A stretch of 64,000 nucleotides of DNA from Arthrobacter methylotrophus (GTDB lineage: Bacteria; Actinomycetota; Actinomycetes; Actinomycetales; Micrococcaceae), in the NCBI RefSeq assembly GCF_039539965.1, contig NZ_BAABED010000001.1, positions 744,001 through 808,000 on the forward strand, read 5' to 3'. The notes beneath the pieces were generated by a model, which worked only from the letters and a program-made list of their open reading frames with translations, was not told the DNA's origin and ran no database searches. Position numbers and translations under genes: made by a program. Shown in pieces: positions 51,387 through 59,654 of this stretch. How positions within the stretch are numbered: position 1 is the first letter of the stretch; each line of letters begins with the position of its first letter.

Positions 51387-52850
51387 ATGTCAGCAGTGAA
51401 GGATGCACCAGGCGACATCATCGAAACAAATATCCCCGGCCGTATGGATCGCCTTCCTTGGTCCAGATGGCATTGGATGATCGTTATCGGCCTGGGTACG
51501 GTGTGGATCTTGGATGGCTTGGAGGTCACGATCGTTGGATCGATCGGCGACAGCCTCACCCAGCCGAATGGCGGCCTCGGCATGTCCGCCTCGGACATTG
51601 GCCTGGCGGCTGCAATCTATGTATCAGGCGCCTGTGTCGGCTCGCTCGCCTTTGGCCATCTCACCGACAGGTTCGGGCGTAAGAAGCTCTTCCTGCTCAC
51701 CCTTGGGCTGTATCTGGTGGCCACCGTGGCCACGGCGTTCTCCCTGAACCCGATGTGGTTCTTCATGTGCCGATTCTTCACTGGTGCGGGCATTGGCGGG
51801 GAGTACGCGGCGATCAATTCCGCAATCGACGAGCTCATTCCGGCCGCACGCCGCGGCGTGGTGGACCTGGCCATCAACGGATCCTTCTGGCTCGGGACGG
51901 CCTTCGGTGCCTCGCTCTCGGTGGTACTGCTCAACCCGAGCTTCTTCGCGCCCGGAATCGGCTGGCGTCTCGCGTTCGGCCTGGGCGCGTTTCTTGGCCT
52001 GTTGATCTTGCTCGTACGGCGAAACGTGCCGGAGTCTCCACGCTGGATGTTCATCCATGGCCGGGACAAAGAGGCCGATGAGCTGGTCCGCAAGATCGAG
52101 GACGAGGTGGAGGAGGCCTCGGGGGAGAAGCTGTCCGCGGTCCACGAGACGCTCAAGGTCCGCCAGCGCAAGTCGATCGGCTTCGGCGTCATCATCAAGA
52201 CGGCGGTTCAGCGCTACCCGAAGCGGGTCGTGCTGGGGCTCTCGCTCTTCATTGGCCAGGCGTTCCTCTATAACGCGGTGTTCTTCACTTACGCGCTTGT
52301 GCTGACAAAACTGTTGAACGTCCCCAGCGACGTCGCTCCGTGGACGCTGGTTCCGATCGCCGTCGGGAATTTCCTTGGCCCGCTCATCCTGGGCCGGTTC
52401 TTCGATAGCGTCGGGCGCCGCACCATGATCTCCGGTACCTACATCGCGTCAGGCGTCCTGCTTGCCGGCACGGCCTTCATTTTCGCCGGCGGGGCGCTGG
52501 ACGCTTTTTGGCTCACCGCGTGCTGGATGGTGATCTTCTTCTTCGCTTCTGCCGGCGCCAGTTCCGCCTACCTGACAGTGAGCGAAATTTTCCCGATGGA
52601 AACCAGGGCCATGGCCATCGCGTTCTTCTACGCGGTGGGCACGGGTCTCGGTGGCATTACCGGCCCTATCCTGTTCGGCCGGTTCGTGGAACAAGGGATC
52701 CAAGCTGTGGCCTTCGGCTATGTTATCGGCGCGGTGCTGATGGTCGCCGCCGGGATCGTCGAGATCGTGTTCGGAGTTGAGGCCGCAGGACGGTCGTTAG
52801 AAGATATCGCTGCCCCGATCACTGCTCAGACGGAGGAAGTTCCGGCCTGA
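51387..52850 (+). CDS. MFS transporter (sugar/metabolite porter type)
   Basis: This 487-residue protein has 12 predicted membrane segments. LTDRFGRKKLFLLTLG is the loop 2-3 signature, RFFTGAGIGGEYAAINSAID follows, and FFDSVGRRTM lies in the second half. SPRWMFIHGRDKEADELVRK is a typical central loop. The substrate is unknown, possibly a sugar acid given the gluconate genes beside it. It starts at ATG 51387. Confidence 0.9.
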   Translation: MSAVKDAPGDIIETNIPGRMDRLPWSRWHWMIVIGLGTVWILDGLEVTIVGSIGDSLTQPNGGLGMSASDIGLAAAIYVSGACVGSLAFGHLTDRFGRKKLFLLTLGLYLVATVATAFSLNPMWFFMCRFFTGAGIGGEYAAINSAIDELIPAARRGVVDLAINGSFWLGTAFGASLSVVLLNPSFFAPGIGWRLAFGLGAFLGLLILLVRRNVPESPRWMFIHGRDKEADELVRKIEDEVEEASGEKLSAVHETLKVRQRKSIGFGVIIKTAVQRYPKRVVLGLSLFIGQAFLYNAVFFTYALVLTKLLNVPSDVAPWTLVPIAVGNFLGPLILGRFFDSVGRRTMISGTYIASGVLLAGTAFIFAGGALDAFWLTACWMVIFFFASAGASSAYLTVSEIFPMETRAMAIAFFYAVGTGLGGITGPILFGRFVEQGIQAVAFGYVIGAVLMVAAGIVEIVFGVEAAGRSLEDIAAPITAQTEEVPA

Positions 52851-52857
52851 AAACGGA

Positions 52858-54132
52858 TCATTCGGCGCGGTGTTCGATCTTGGACAGCAGCGGCAATTCG
52901 CGAACAGCAGTCGAGGCGACAATCCAGCACCCGGAAACCACGACGCCGAGGGTTGCGATCGCGAGTACCCCGCCGGTCGGAAGGAACAGGGCCAGAACTC
53001 CGGCCAGGGCCGCGCCTACGGGGTCGATGCCCCATGTCAGGACCCTACTGGCGGAAGAGAATCGCCCGATGGCGTGGTGGGGGACAAGAAGCTGTTTGAG
53101 TGTTTCCGTTCCGGTGATGTTGACCATCACGCAAGACGCCCAGAAACCCAGCGAAAGTCCGAGAAGGAGGACGTTCGCGATGATTTGTCCGGGGGTGAGT
53201 AGGAGCATGCCGAGGCCTGCGAGAGCGGGGAGCATGAAGGTTGCCATGAGTGTCCCGACGGGCCGAAACCTGTCCCACACCCAGGGTGCGATCATCATGG
53301 AGAGCAGGCCGATGATTCCGCCGACGGCTCCGGCGATTCCAATCTCGGCGGGCGTCATGTATCCAGTCCGCAGGGCATGCGTGACATAGACCGATTGGAT
53401 CGCCGTGGTGAAAAGGTTGAAATGGGCAATCGACAGGGTGACAGGCCACATGACGCGATCGCTCAGGAGGAGTTTGAATCCTGAACCCAGCGATGTGAAG
53501 TAGTCCCTGAAAGTGAATGTCTCAGGCGGTGCCGGCCGCTCTTCCCGGATCCGGCCGATCGCCAGGGCTGACACGAGGTATGTGACAGCATCTGAAATGA
53601 AGAGGGCCACGGGTGAGAGCAGCTGCAGGAGTATTCCGGCAGTCGCTCCGGCTCCAATGTCGCCGGCAGATCGGATTCCGGCGACCCAGGTGTTGGCCGT
53701 CGTCAGCTTGGAGCGATGGGCGATGCTGGGGAGGAGGGCTGCGAACGCGCTGTCGTAGAGCCCCGTCAGCCCCGACACGAGGAAGGCAGCAATCACGAGC
53801 GCCAACAGTGACAAGTTTCCCGTCAGGAACAGGACTGCCACTGCACCGAGAACCAGTGCTCGAAGCGCCGACATCAGAGACATGAACCGCGTCCTGCGCA
53901 CTTTGTCAGTCCAGGGCCCCAGAAGCCCGAGAAAGACCACGGTTCCCAATCCTGCTGCCGTATTGATCCGTGCGACGTCAGAGGCGGAAGAATCGAGGAT
54001 CTGGAGTGCCACGATGGGAATCGCGAACAGGGTGAGCTGGCTTCCGAAGAACGATAACGCTTCGCTCCACCACAGCGTGCTGAAGTCGCGATTCCAGAGC
54101 TTCGTGGAGCTATGCGTTATTTGATCAGTCAT
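52858..54132 (-). CDS. MFS transporter (drug-efflux type)
   Basis: This 424-residue protein has 12 membrane segments. LWNRDFSTLWWSEALSFFGS and GLTGLYDSAFAALLPSIAHR are typical of the MFS_3/enterobactin-exporter-like group. I chose ATG 54132 with GGAGAC upstream; the frame extends to 54303 without similarity. It is convergent with the upstream MFS gene and divergent from the sugar-acid regulon. Function is probably efflux. Confidence 0.85.
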   Translation of the reverse strand: MTDQITHSSTKLWNRDFSTLWWSEALSFFGSQLTLFAIPIVALQILDSSASDVARINTAAGLGTVVFLGLLGPWTDKVRRTRFMSLMSALRALVLGAVAVLFLTGNLSLLALVIAAFLVSGLTGLYDSAFAALLPSIAHRSKLTTANTWVAGIRSAGDIGAGATAGILLQLLSPVALFISDAVTYLVSALAIGRIREERPAPPETFTFRDYFTSLGSGFKLLLSDRVMWPVTLSIAHFNLFTTAIQSVYVTHALRTGYMTPAEIGIAGAVGGIIGLLSMMIAPWVWDRFRPVGTLMATFMLPALAGLGMLLLTPGQIIANVLLLGLSLGFWASCVMVNITGTETLKQLLVPHHAIGRFSSASRVLTWGIDPVGAALAGVLALFLPTGGVLAIATLGVVVSGCWIVASTAVRELPLLSKIEHRAE

Positions 54133-54150
54133 TGGGGTCTCCGGTGCTGG

Positions 54151-54170
54151 CGGAGAGAACCCTCTCTCCG
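54151..54170. promoter_or_regulatory. Perfect hairpin in the leader of the efflux gene
   Basis: CGGAGAGA and TCTCTCCG pair with a four-base loop, 19-38 bases upstream of the MFS start. On the plus strand the stem is followed by TTTT, like a terminator, yet no plus-strand gene ends here. It may block reading into the divergent operon or act as an operator. Confidence 0.45.
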
Positions 54171-54243
54171 TTTTCGAGAGGTTACCGACCTCACCTCCCA
54201 AAAACAAACCGTCCGTCCTGCTTTGTCCTGCGTTGCCAATTGA

Positions 54244-54259
54244 TGGCAAACGGTTGCTG
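54244..54259 (+). promoter_or_regulatory. LacI-type operator copy 1
   Basis: TGGCAAACGGTTGCTG fits the palindrome TGGCAACCGGTTGCCA at 13 of 16 bases. A further TTGCCA half-site lies just upstream (54233-54238). It precedes the TIM-barrel gene at 54351. Confidence 0.75.
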
Positions 54260-54350
54260 AAGTAGCTAGACTCGTAGGAATACCTGACCGCGACCCCAAG
54301 CAAACGCCGATTGCTGTCATGCGGGCGAACGGATCCAAAGGAGATTTTCC

Positions 54351-55196
54351 GTGACTAAAACCAATGCCGTGTGGAGCCTGTCCGGTTTCGGCGACGAAGT
54401 GGATCCCGAGCCCTTGATCCAGGCCGCCGTCCTGTTGGCCCTTGGCGCCAGCCATATCGAGGTGCGTAGCGCGTGGGGCATCAACGTCTCCGAACTTGAG
54501 CCGGAAGAGGTCGGGCGCCTCAAAGCCATCTTGGATGAGAAGGGCCTCAAGGTTTCCGCAGTAGCCAGTCCGATCGGCAAGGTCGATGCCAGCCTGCCGG
54601 TGGAACATGAGCTCGCCCGGCTGCGGCAAATCATCTCGGTAGCCAAGGCCCTGGAGAGCAAGTACGTCCGCATCTTCTCCTTCTACCCGGCTGAAGGGCA
54701 GGGACAGGAAGACATCCGCGATGCGGTCATGGAACGCATGACCGCACTCGCCAACGAAGCGGCCGCGTCCGGCGTCGTCCTTCTGCACGAAAACGAAAAG
54801 GGCATCTACGGCGACACCCCCGAGCGCGTCCTCGACATCATGCAGACCGTCGATTCACCGGCCCTTCGCATCGCTTGGGACAACGCCAACTTCGTCCAAG
54901 TGGGGGTCAAGCCGTACATGGAAGGCTATGCCATGCTGCGCCCCTACCTCGAGTACTTCCAGGTCAAGGACGCAATGGCCGGCACGGGCGAAGTGGTGCC
55001 TTCGGGCGAAGGCGACGGCGAACTGGACGCCACCATCGCCGCGCTCAAGGCCGACGGTTTTGCCGGCTTCGCCTCGCTGGAACCGCACTTGGCAAGCGCC
55101 CACGAGCTGGGCGGGTTTTCCGGACCCGTCGCCTTCGGGACTGCGGCCCGCGCTTTTGCCGCGCTCGCTGCCAAGCACGGTGTCGCACTGGCCTGA
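54351..55196 (+). CDS. Sugar phosphate isomerase/epimerase (TIM barrel)
   Basis: This 281-residue TIM barrel has GASHIEVRSAWGINVSELEP, VVLLHENEKGIYGDTPERVL (metal Glu), LRIAWDNANFVQVGVKPYME and FQVKDAMAGTGEVVPSGEGD. The pattern fits AP-endonuclease-2-type sugar isomerases such as IolE/IolI or keto-sugar epimerases. The start is GTG 54351 with AAAGGAG upstream. It is followed after 44 bases by a Gfo/Idh dehydrogenase gene. Confidence 0.88.
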   Translation: MTKTNAVWSLSGFGDEVDPEPLIQAAVLLALGASHIEVRSAWGINVSELEPEEVGRLKAILDEKGLKVSAVASPIGKVDASLPVEHELARLRQIISVAKALESKYVRIFSFYPAEGQGQEDIRDAVMERMTALANEAAASGVVLLHENEKGIYGDTPERVLDIMQTVDSPALRIAWDNANFVQVGVKPYMEGYAMLRPYLEYFQVKDAMAGTGEVVPSGEGDGELDATIAALKADGFAGFASLEPHLASAHELGGFSGPVAFGTAARAFAALAAKHGVALA

Positions 55197-55240
55197 GGGC
55201 CTGTACGTTCAGATGAACACCAACTTTCGAGGGAGCAGGA

Positions 55241-56248
55241 ATGCCTACAGCAGCGGTCATCGGTTGCGGTGATGTATCGAGTGTGCACTTCGGGGCGATC
55301 GCCAAGCTGGACGATGTTGAACTCGTGGCAGTCTGTGACACCGATCCCGCGCGCCTGCAGGCGGCACAAGCCGCCTACGGCGTTGCCGGGTACGCGGACC
55401 ACCTGGAGATGCTCGAGGCAGTGAGGCCCGACGTCGTGCATATCTGCACCCCGCACCATCTGCATGCCTCGCTGGCTGCGGACTGCCTTGAGCGCGGCGT
55501 CAGCGTCATTGTCGAGAAGCCGCTCGCCCACACCCTGGAAGAAGGACGCCGGCTGGTCGAAGCGGCCGAACGGAGCACGGCGAAGATCGCCGTCTGCTTC
55601 CAGAACCGCTACAACGCCACGTCACAGGCCATGCGAAAGCTGCTCGACGACGGCGGCTTGGGTCAGGTTCTGGGCGCCTCGGCAACCGTGATGTGGCATC
55701 GGACGGCCGGATATTACCGGGACCGGCCGTGGCGCGGCACATGGTCCGAAGGCGGTGGCGGCCTCATGATGAACCAAGCCATCCACACCGTGGACCTGCT
55801 CCAATGGTTGGTGGGTGACGTGACCAAAGTGGAGGGCCATGCCTCCACACGCTCGCTGACGGGCGTGATCGAGGTGGAGGACACGGCGGAATTCATCGCC
55901 GGCCATGCCAACGGCGCCACGAGCGTCTTCTATGCCACTCTGGCCAACGCCGTCAACGCACCGGTGACATTGGATATCGTGACCGAAAAGGCCACCCTCA
56001 GCCTCCGGGGCGACCTCACCGTCAACTACGCCGACGGCACCGTGGAGACCGTCCCGGAACGTGCCTTGGAATCGGGTGGGCGCGAGTATTGGGGCGTATC
56101 CCATGAACTCCTGATCAAGGATTTCTACGCCTCGCTCGGGGATTCCATGCCGTTCTGGATCAGCCCTGCCGAGGCCGAGAAATCACTCCGGATCGTGAAG
56201 GAAATCTACGCCCAGAGTTACCCGGAGATGTCCGCGAGGGTCGTCTAG
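55241..56248 (+). CDS. Gfo/Idh/MocA family oxidoreductase
   Basis: This 335-residue protein begins PTAAVIGCGDVSSVHFGAIA and has SVIVEKPLAHTLEEGRRLVE and GGGGLMMNQAIHTVDLLQWL, the N-x3-H active-site segment typical of one subfamily. It works with a TIM-barrel isomerase in sugar or cyclitol oxidation. It starts at ATG 55241 with GGGAG upstream. Confidence 0.92.
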   Translation: MPTAAVIGCGDVSSVHFGAIAKLDDVELVAVCDTDPARLQAAQAAYGVAGYADHLEMLEAVRPDVVHICTPHHLHASLAADCLERGVSVIVEKPLAHTLEEGRRLVEAAERSTAKIAVCFQNRYNATSQAMRKLLDDGGLGQVLGASATVMWHRTAGYYRDRPWRGTWSEGGGGLMMNQAIHTVDLLQWLVGDVTKVEGHASTRSLTGVIEVEDTAEFIAGHANGATSVFYATLANAVNAPVTLDIVTEKATLSLRGDLTVNYADGTVETVPERALESGGREYWGVSHELLIKDFYASLGDSMPFWISPAEAEKSLRIVKEIYAQSYPEMSARVV

Positions 56249-56257
56249 GGCAATTCT

Positions 56258-56273
56258 TGACAATCGGTTGCCA
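56258..56273 (+). promoter_or_regulatory. LacI-type operator copy 2 with promoter
   Basis: TGACAATCGGTTGCCA fits the regulon palindrome. The TTGCCA inside it (56268-56273) lies 17 bases from TACTGT (56291-56296), making a good promoter whose -35 box is covered by the operator. It serves the TIM-barrel gene at 56373. Confidence 0.75.
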
Positions 56274-56372
56274 ATCAGGCGCAAAGACAGTACTGTGAAT
56301 CTCATACCCGGGAAACAAGTGGCGCGCGACACATCTGCGCCCATGAGGGCCCGGCACACCACGGAGGACAAT

Positions 56373-57233
56373 GTGGCCACAATTGGCGTACAGGCAATGA
56401 TGCTGAAGGGCTGTTTCGCCGAAGCCGGCGCGTTTGAAACGCTCCGCAAGGTCAGCGCGATCGGGTACAACGCCGTCGAGATTTCGCAGATCCCCATGAC
56501 ACCGGAAAACGTCGCCGAACTGGATCGCTCCCGCAGCGAGCTGGGTATGGACATCGCGGCGCTCTCGGTCGCAATGGAGACGCCCAAAGGCATGCCGGGC
56601 GACTCCCTGAAGGACCACTTCGACAAGATCGTTGACGACGCAAAGCGCCTGGACGCGAATCTCCTGCGGATCGGCATGATGCCGTTCCCCGCCATGAAAT
56701 CGATCGACGCGGTGGTGGACTTCGCGAAACAGGCCAACGAATACGCCGAACGACTGCGCGAACAGGGCATCGGCCTGTATTACCACAACCACCACATCGA
56801 GTTCGCGAAATTCGACGGCAAGTACATGCTGGACATCATTGCCGAGAACTCTCCGGCCATGGGCATGGAGATCGACGTGCACTGGGTCCAGCGCGGTGGC
56901 CTGGATCCCGTCCGGACCCTCGCCAAATACGCAGGCCGCACGGCCATGGTGCACCTCAAGGACTACCGGATCGGGGAACTTCCAGAATCCGCCTTCGGCC
57001 TCCTGGAAACCGGAGACTTCGCAGGGTTCATGGCCGAGTTCAAGAACGTGGTCCAGTTTGCCGAAGTGGGCGAAGGCAACCTGGACTTCCCGTCCATCAT
57101 TCCGGCCGCCCAGGCCGCCGGTGCCGAGTATTTGCTGGTGGAACAGGACGAGCTCTACGGCCGCACGGTCTGGGAAGCACTGCAGACTTCCCACGACAAC
57201 CTGGTGGCCATGGGCCACGCAGACCTCTTCTAA
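56373..57233 (+). CDS. Sugar phosphate isomerase/epimerase (TIM barrel)
   Basis: This 286-residue TIM barrel has VSAIGYNAVEISQIPMTPEN, GIGLYYHNHHIEFAKFDGKY (metal site), MGMEIDVHWVQRGGLDPVRT, VHLKDYRIGELPESAF and EVGEGNLDFPSI, a good fit to the family that includes xylose-isomerase-like cyclitol enzymes. I chose GTG 56373 with GGAGG five bases upstream; the frame extends through the operator and promoter, which rules out the earlier TTG. Confidence 0.9.
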   Translation: MATIGVQAMMLKGCFAEAGAFETLRKVSAIGYNAVEISQIPMTPENVAELDRSRSELGMDIAALSVAMETPKGMPGDSLKDHFDKIVDDAKRLDANLLRIGMMPFPAMKSIDAVVDFAKQANEYAERLREQGIGLYYHNHHIEFAKFDGKYMLDIIAENSPAMGMEIDVHWVQRGGLDPVRTLAKYAGRTAMVHLKDYRIGELPESAFGLLETGDFAGFMAEFKNVVQFAEVGEGNLDFPSIIPAAQAAGAEYLLVEQDELYGRTVWEALQTSHDNLVAMGHADLF

Positions 57234-57264
57234 TTCGCCCCCCTGAACAATGGAGAATTCACCA

Positions 57265-58431
57265 ATGAGCACGAAAGTACGCCTGGGCATTATCGGCCTG
57301 GGCCAGCAGGGCGGCGCCTACGCAAAGTTCATCACGGACGGCATGGTCCCGAACATGGTGATTGGGGCGATCTGCGACACCGATCCCGCCAAGAAGGAAC
57401 TGGCGGCCTCCCAGTACCCCGACGCGCCCTTCTGCGACGACTACATCGCCATGCTTGAAAGCGGCGACGTCGATGCAATCGTCACGTGCGTACCGCACTA
57501 CCTGCACCCGGAAATGGGCATCGAATCGCTCAAGCGGAACATCCACGCCCTCGTAGAGAAGCCTGCCGGTGTCTATACCAAGCAGGTCAAGGAGTTGAAC
57601 GAGTTCGCCGCTTCCAAGCCTGAGCTGTCCTTCGGAATCATGTTCAACCAGCGCAACAACCCGCTGTACAAGAGGCTTAAAGAAATCGTCGACGGCGGCG
57701 AGATCGGCGGCATCCGCCGCACCAACTGGATCATCACCAATTGGTGGCGGCCCCAGGGCTACTACAACTCCAGCGAATGGCGCGCCACGTGGGGCGGCGA
57801 AGGCGGCGGCGTCCTGGTCAACCAGGCACCCCACCAGCTGGACCTGTGGCAGTGGATCTGCGGCGTGCCGAAGTCCGTCTACTCCAAGGTGGCCTACGGA
57901 TTCCGCCGCGACATCGCAGTGGAAGACGAAGTGACCGCCGTCGTGGATTACGGCAACGGAGCCACCGGCGTCTTCGTGACTGCGACGCACGACCTCGTGG
58001 GAACCGACCGCTTCGAGATCCTGGGCGACCAGGGCAAGATTGTGGTGGAAAACAGCAAGACCGCCACGGTCACCCGGCTGGTCAAGCCCGAGCGCGAACT
58101 CAGCGACGGCATGGACATGGATGATGTCCGCAAGCTCTTCATGGGCGAGCTGAAATCCGAGGACTACTACACCACCGAAATCATCGAGTTCGAGTCGGTC
58201 TGGGGCGGACAGCATGCGGGCGTCCTGGAGAACTTCGCGGCCAACATCCTGGACGGCACTCCGTTGTTGGCTCCCGGATCGGACGGTATCAAGGGCGTCC
58301 GCCTGGCCAATGCCATTCACCTGTCCAGCTGGACCGGCAAGGAAGTCTCCCTCGACTTCGACGAGGACGAGTACATGCGCGAACTCAACAAACGCATCAG
58401 CGAAGAAGGCAAGTTCGCCGGACGCCGCTAG
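57265..58431 (+). CDS. Gfo/Idh/MocA family oxidoreductase
   Basis: This 388-residue protein begins STKVRLGIIGLGQQGGAYAK and has HALVEKPAGVYTKQVKELNE and GGGVLVNQAPHQLDLWQWIC (N-x3-H site). It is longer than the first dehydrogenase and clearly not a recent copy. I chose ATG 57265 with GGAG nine bases upstream over ATG 57250. A strong terminator follows at 58448-58491. Confidence 0.92.
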   Translation: MSTKVRLGIIGLGQQGGAYAKFITDGMVPNMVIGAICDTDPAKKELAASQYPDAPFCDDYIAMLESGDVDAIVTCVPHYLHPEMGIESLKRNIHALVEKPAGVYTKQVKELNEFAASKPELSFGIMFNQRNNPLYKRLKEIVDGGEIGGIRRTNWIITNWWRPQGYYNSSEWRATWGGEGGGVLVNQAPHQLDLWQWICGVPKSVYSKVAYGFRRDIAVEDEVTAVVDYGNGATGVFVTATHDLVGTDRFEILGDQGKIVVENSKTATVTRLVKPERELSDGMDMDDVRKLFMGELKSEDYYTTEIIEFESVWGGQHAGVLENFAANILDGTPLLAPGSDGIKGVRLANAIHLSSWTGKEVSLDFDEDEYMRELNKRISEEGKFAGRR

Positions 58432-58447
58432 CAGGCAGTGCACTCAA

Positions 58448-58491
58448 GCAGGGCGGTTGCCAGCGATCAGTCCGGCAACCGTCCTGCTTTT
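58448..58491 (+). terminator. Rho-independent terminator after the second Gfo/Idh gene
   Basis: The 14-base arms GCAGGGCGGTTGCC and GGCAACCGTCCTGC pair with one mismatch around a 12-base loop and are followed by TTTT. It separates the isomerase/dehydrogenase genes from the LacI gene. Confidence 0.88.
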
Positions 58492-58518
58492 GTTGCCAGG
58501 CCGGATTACGATGGAGCC

Positions 58519-59565
58519 GTGACTGACGCGATGAACGCCGGAGCAGTAGCCTTCCCCACCAAGCGTGGACGCGGGGAGAAATCCTCACCCACCATCTACG
58601 ACATCGCAAAGCTGGCAGGAGTCAACCCCTCCACCGTCTCGCGCGCACTGAGCAAACCGGGCAGAGTCAGTGCCAAGACCCAAAAGATCATTGAGGACGC
58701 CGCCGAGCAGCTGAACTATCAAGTGAACCCCTTCGCCAGGGCGCTTCCCACCGGCCGGACCCAGACGATCGGACTGATCGTCGCGGACATCACCAACCCC
58801 ACGTTCTTCGACATCATCCGCGGTGCCGAGACCACGGGCTCGGCCAGGGACTACACCTTGGTGCTGGCAGAGTCCGCAGAGTCTCCGGAAACCGAACTCA
58901 TAGCGGCCCGCCGGATGCTGGGTACCGTGGACGGTCTCATTTTGGCGAGCCCGCGCATGGACGACGAAAAGATCCGGGCCTTGGCTTCGGACAAACCGGT
59001 TGCCGTGATCAATCGCGAAATCGAGGGAGTGCCGTGCGTAGTCCCCGACGTCAACAAAGGCATTAGCCAGGCGGTGCGGAGCCTCGCGGCCAACGGGCAC
59101 CAGCAGCTTGCTTACGTTGCGGGCCCGCCACAGTCCTGGATGTCCAGCCGCCGCTGGGAAGGGGTCCAAACAGCCTGTGATTGGTACAAGGTGGGGGCGG
59201 TCCGTTTGGAATCGTCCAAGCCAACCGTCGACGGCGGCCGCCAAGTAGCGCGTGACGTCCTGGCGAGCGGCGCGACGGCGGTGATCACCTACAACGATCT
59301 CCTCGCCATCGGCCTCATGCAGGAACTTCAGGCCGCCGGCATGCAGGTCCCGGACCAGATCAGCATTGTGGGCTTCGACGACATCTTCGGTGCAGACTTC
59401 ACGACACCGGCGCTCACCACTATCCGCTCGCCCCTGGGGGAGTGCGGGTCCCGAGCCGCTGCCCTGCTGTTGGACATGCTGCTCGGGCATGACGGGCCGG
59501 CGGGGCCGGTTCGCGTCGACACGGAGCTCGTGGTGCGTGGCTCCAGTGGACGGCTCATCGCCTAG
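58519..59565 (+). CDS. LacI family transcriptional repressor
   Basis: This 348-residue protein has an N-terminal HTH (PTIYDIAKLAGVNPSTVSRA, then NYQVNPFARALPTGRTQTIG) and a periplasmic-binding-like sensor domain ending ISIVGFDDIFGADFTTPALT. GTG 58519 is the likely start; ATG 58531 is possible. It lies in the middle of a regulon whose four promoters share a 16-bp palindrome, the size expected for a LacI site, so it is the probable regulator. The effector is likely a hexuronate or derived keto acid. Confidence 0.93.
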   Translation: MTDAMNAGAVAFPTKRGRGEKSSPTIYDIAKLAGVNPSTVSRALSKPGRVSAKTQKIIEDAAEQLNYQVNPFARALPTGRTQTIGLIVADITNPTFFDIIRGAETTGSARDYTLVLAESAESPETELIAARRMLGTVDGLILASPRMDDEKIRALASDKPVAVINREIEGVPCVVPDVNKGISQAVRSLAANGHQQLAYVAGPPQSWMSSRRWEGVQTACDWYKVGAVRLESSKPTVDGGRQVARDVLASGATAVITYNDLLAIGLMQELQAAGMQVPDQISIVGFDDIFGADFTTPALTTIRSPLGECGSRAAALLLDMLLGHDGPAGPVRVDTELVVRGSSGRLIA

Positions 59566-59609
59566 CGTGAACCGAAGTAACTGAAGAGTTGCAACCGTGT
59601 GGCAATTGA

Positions 59610-59625
59610 TGGCAACCGGTTGACA
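59610..59625 (+). promoter_or_regulatory. LacI-type operator copy 3 with promoter of uxaC
   Basis: TGGCAACCGGTTGACA fits the regulon palindrome at 15 of 16 bases. A TTGACA -35 box (59620-59625) lies inside it, 17 bases from GAAAAT (59643-59648). The predicted transcript would start at or near the uxaC ATG at 59655. Confidence 0.8.
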
Positions 59626-59654
59626 GATTGCCTCTTCGGGCCGAAAATTGAGCT

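Noticed and set aside
56160..58443. Long minus-strand frames opposite the second isomerase/dehydrogenase pair
   Set aside because: They are antisense to genes with clear active-site motifs and lack starts with ribosome sites.
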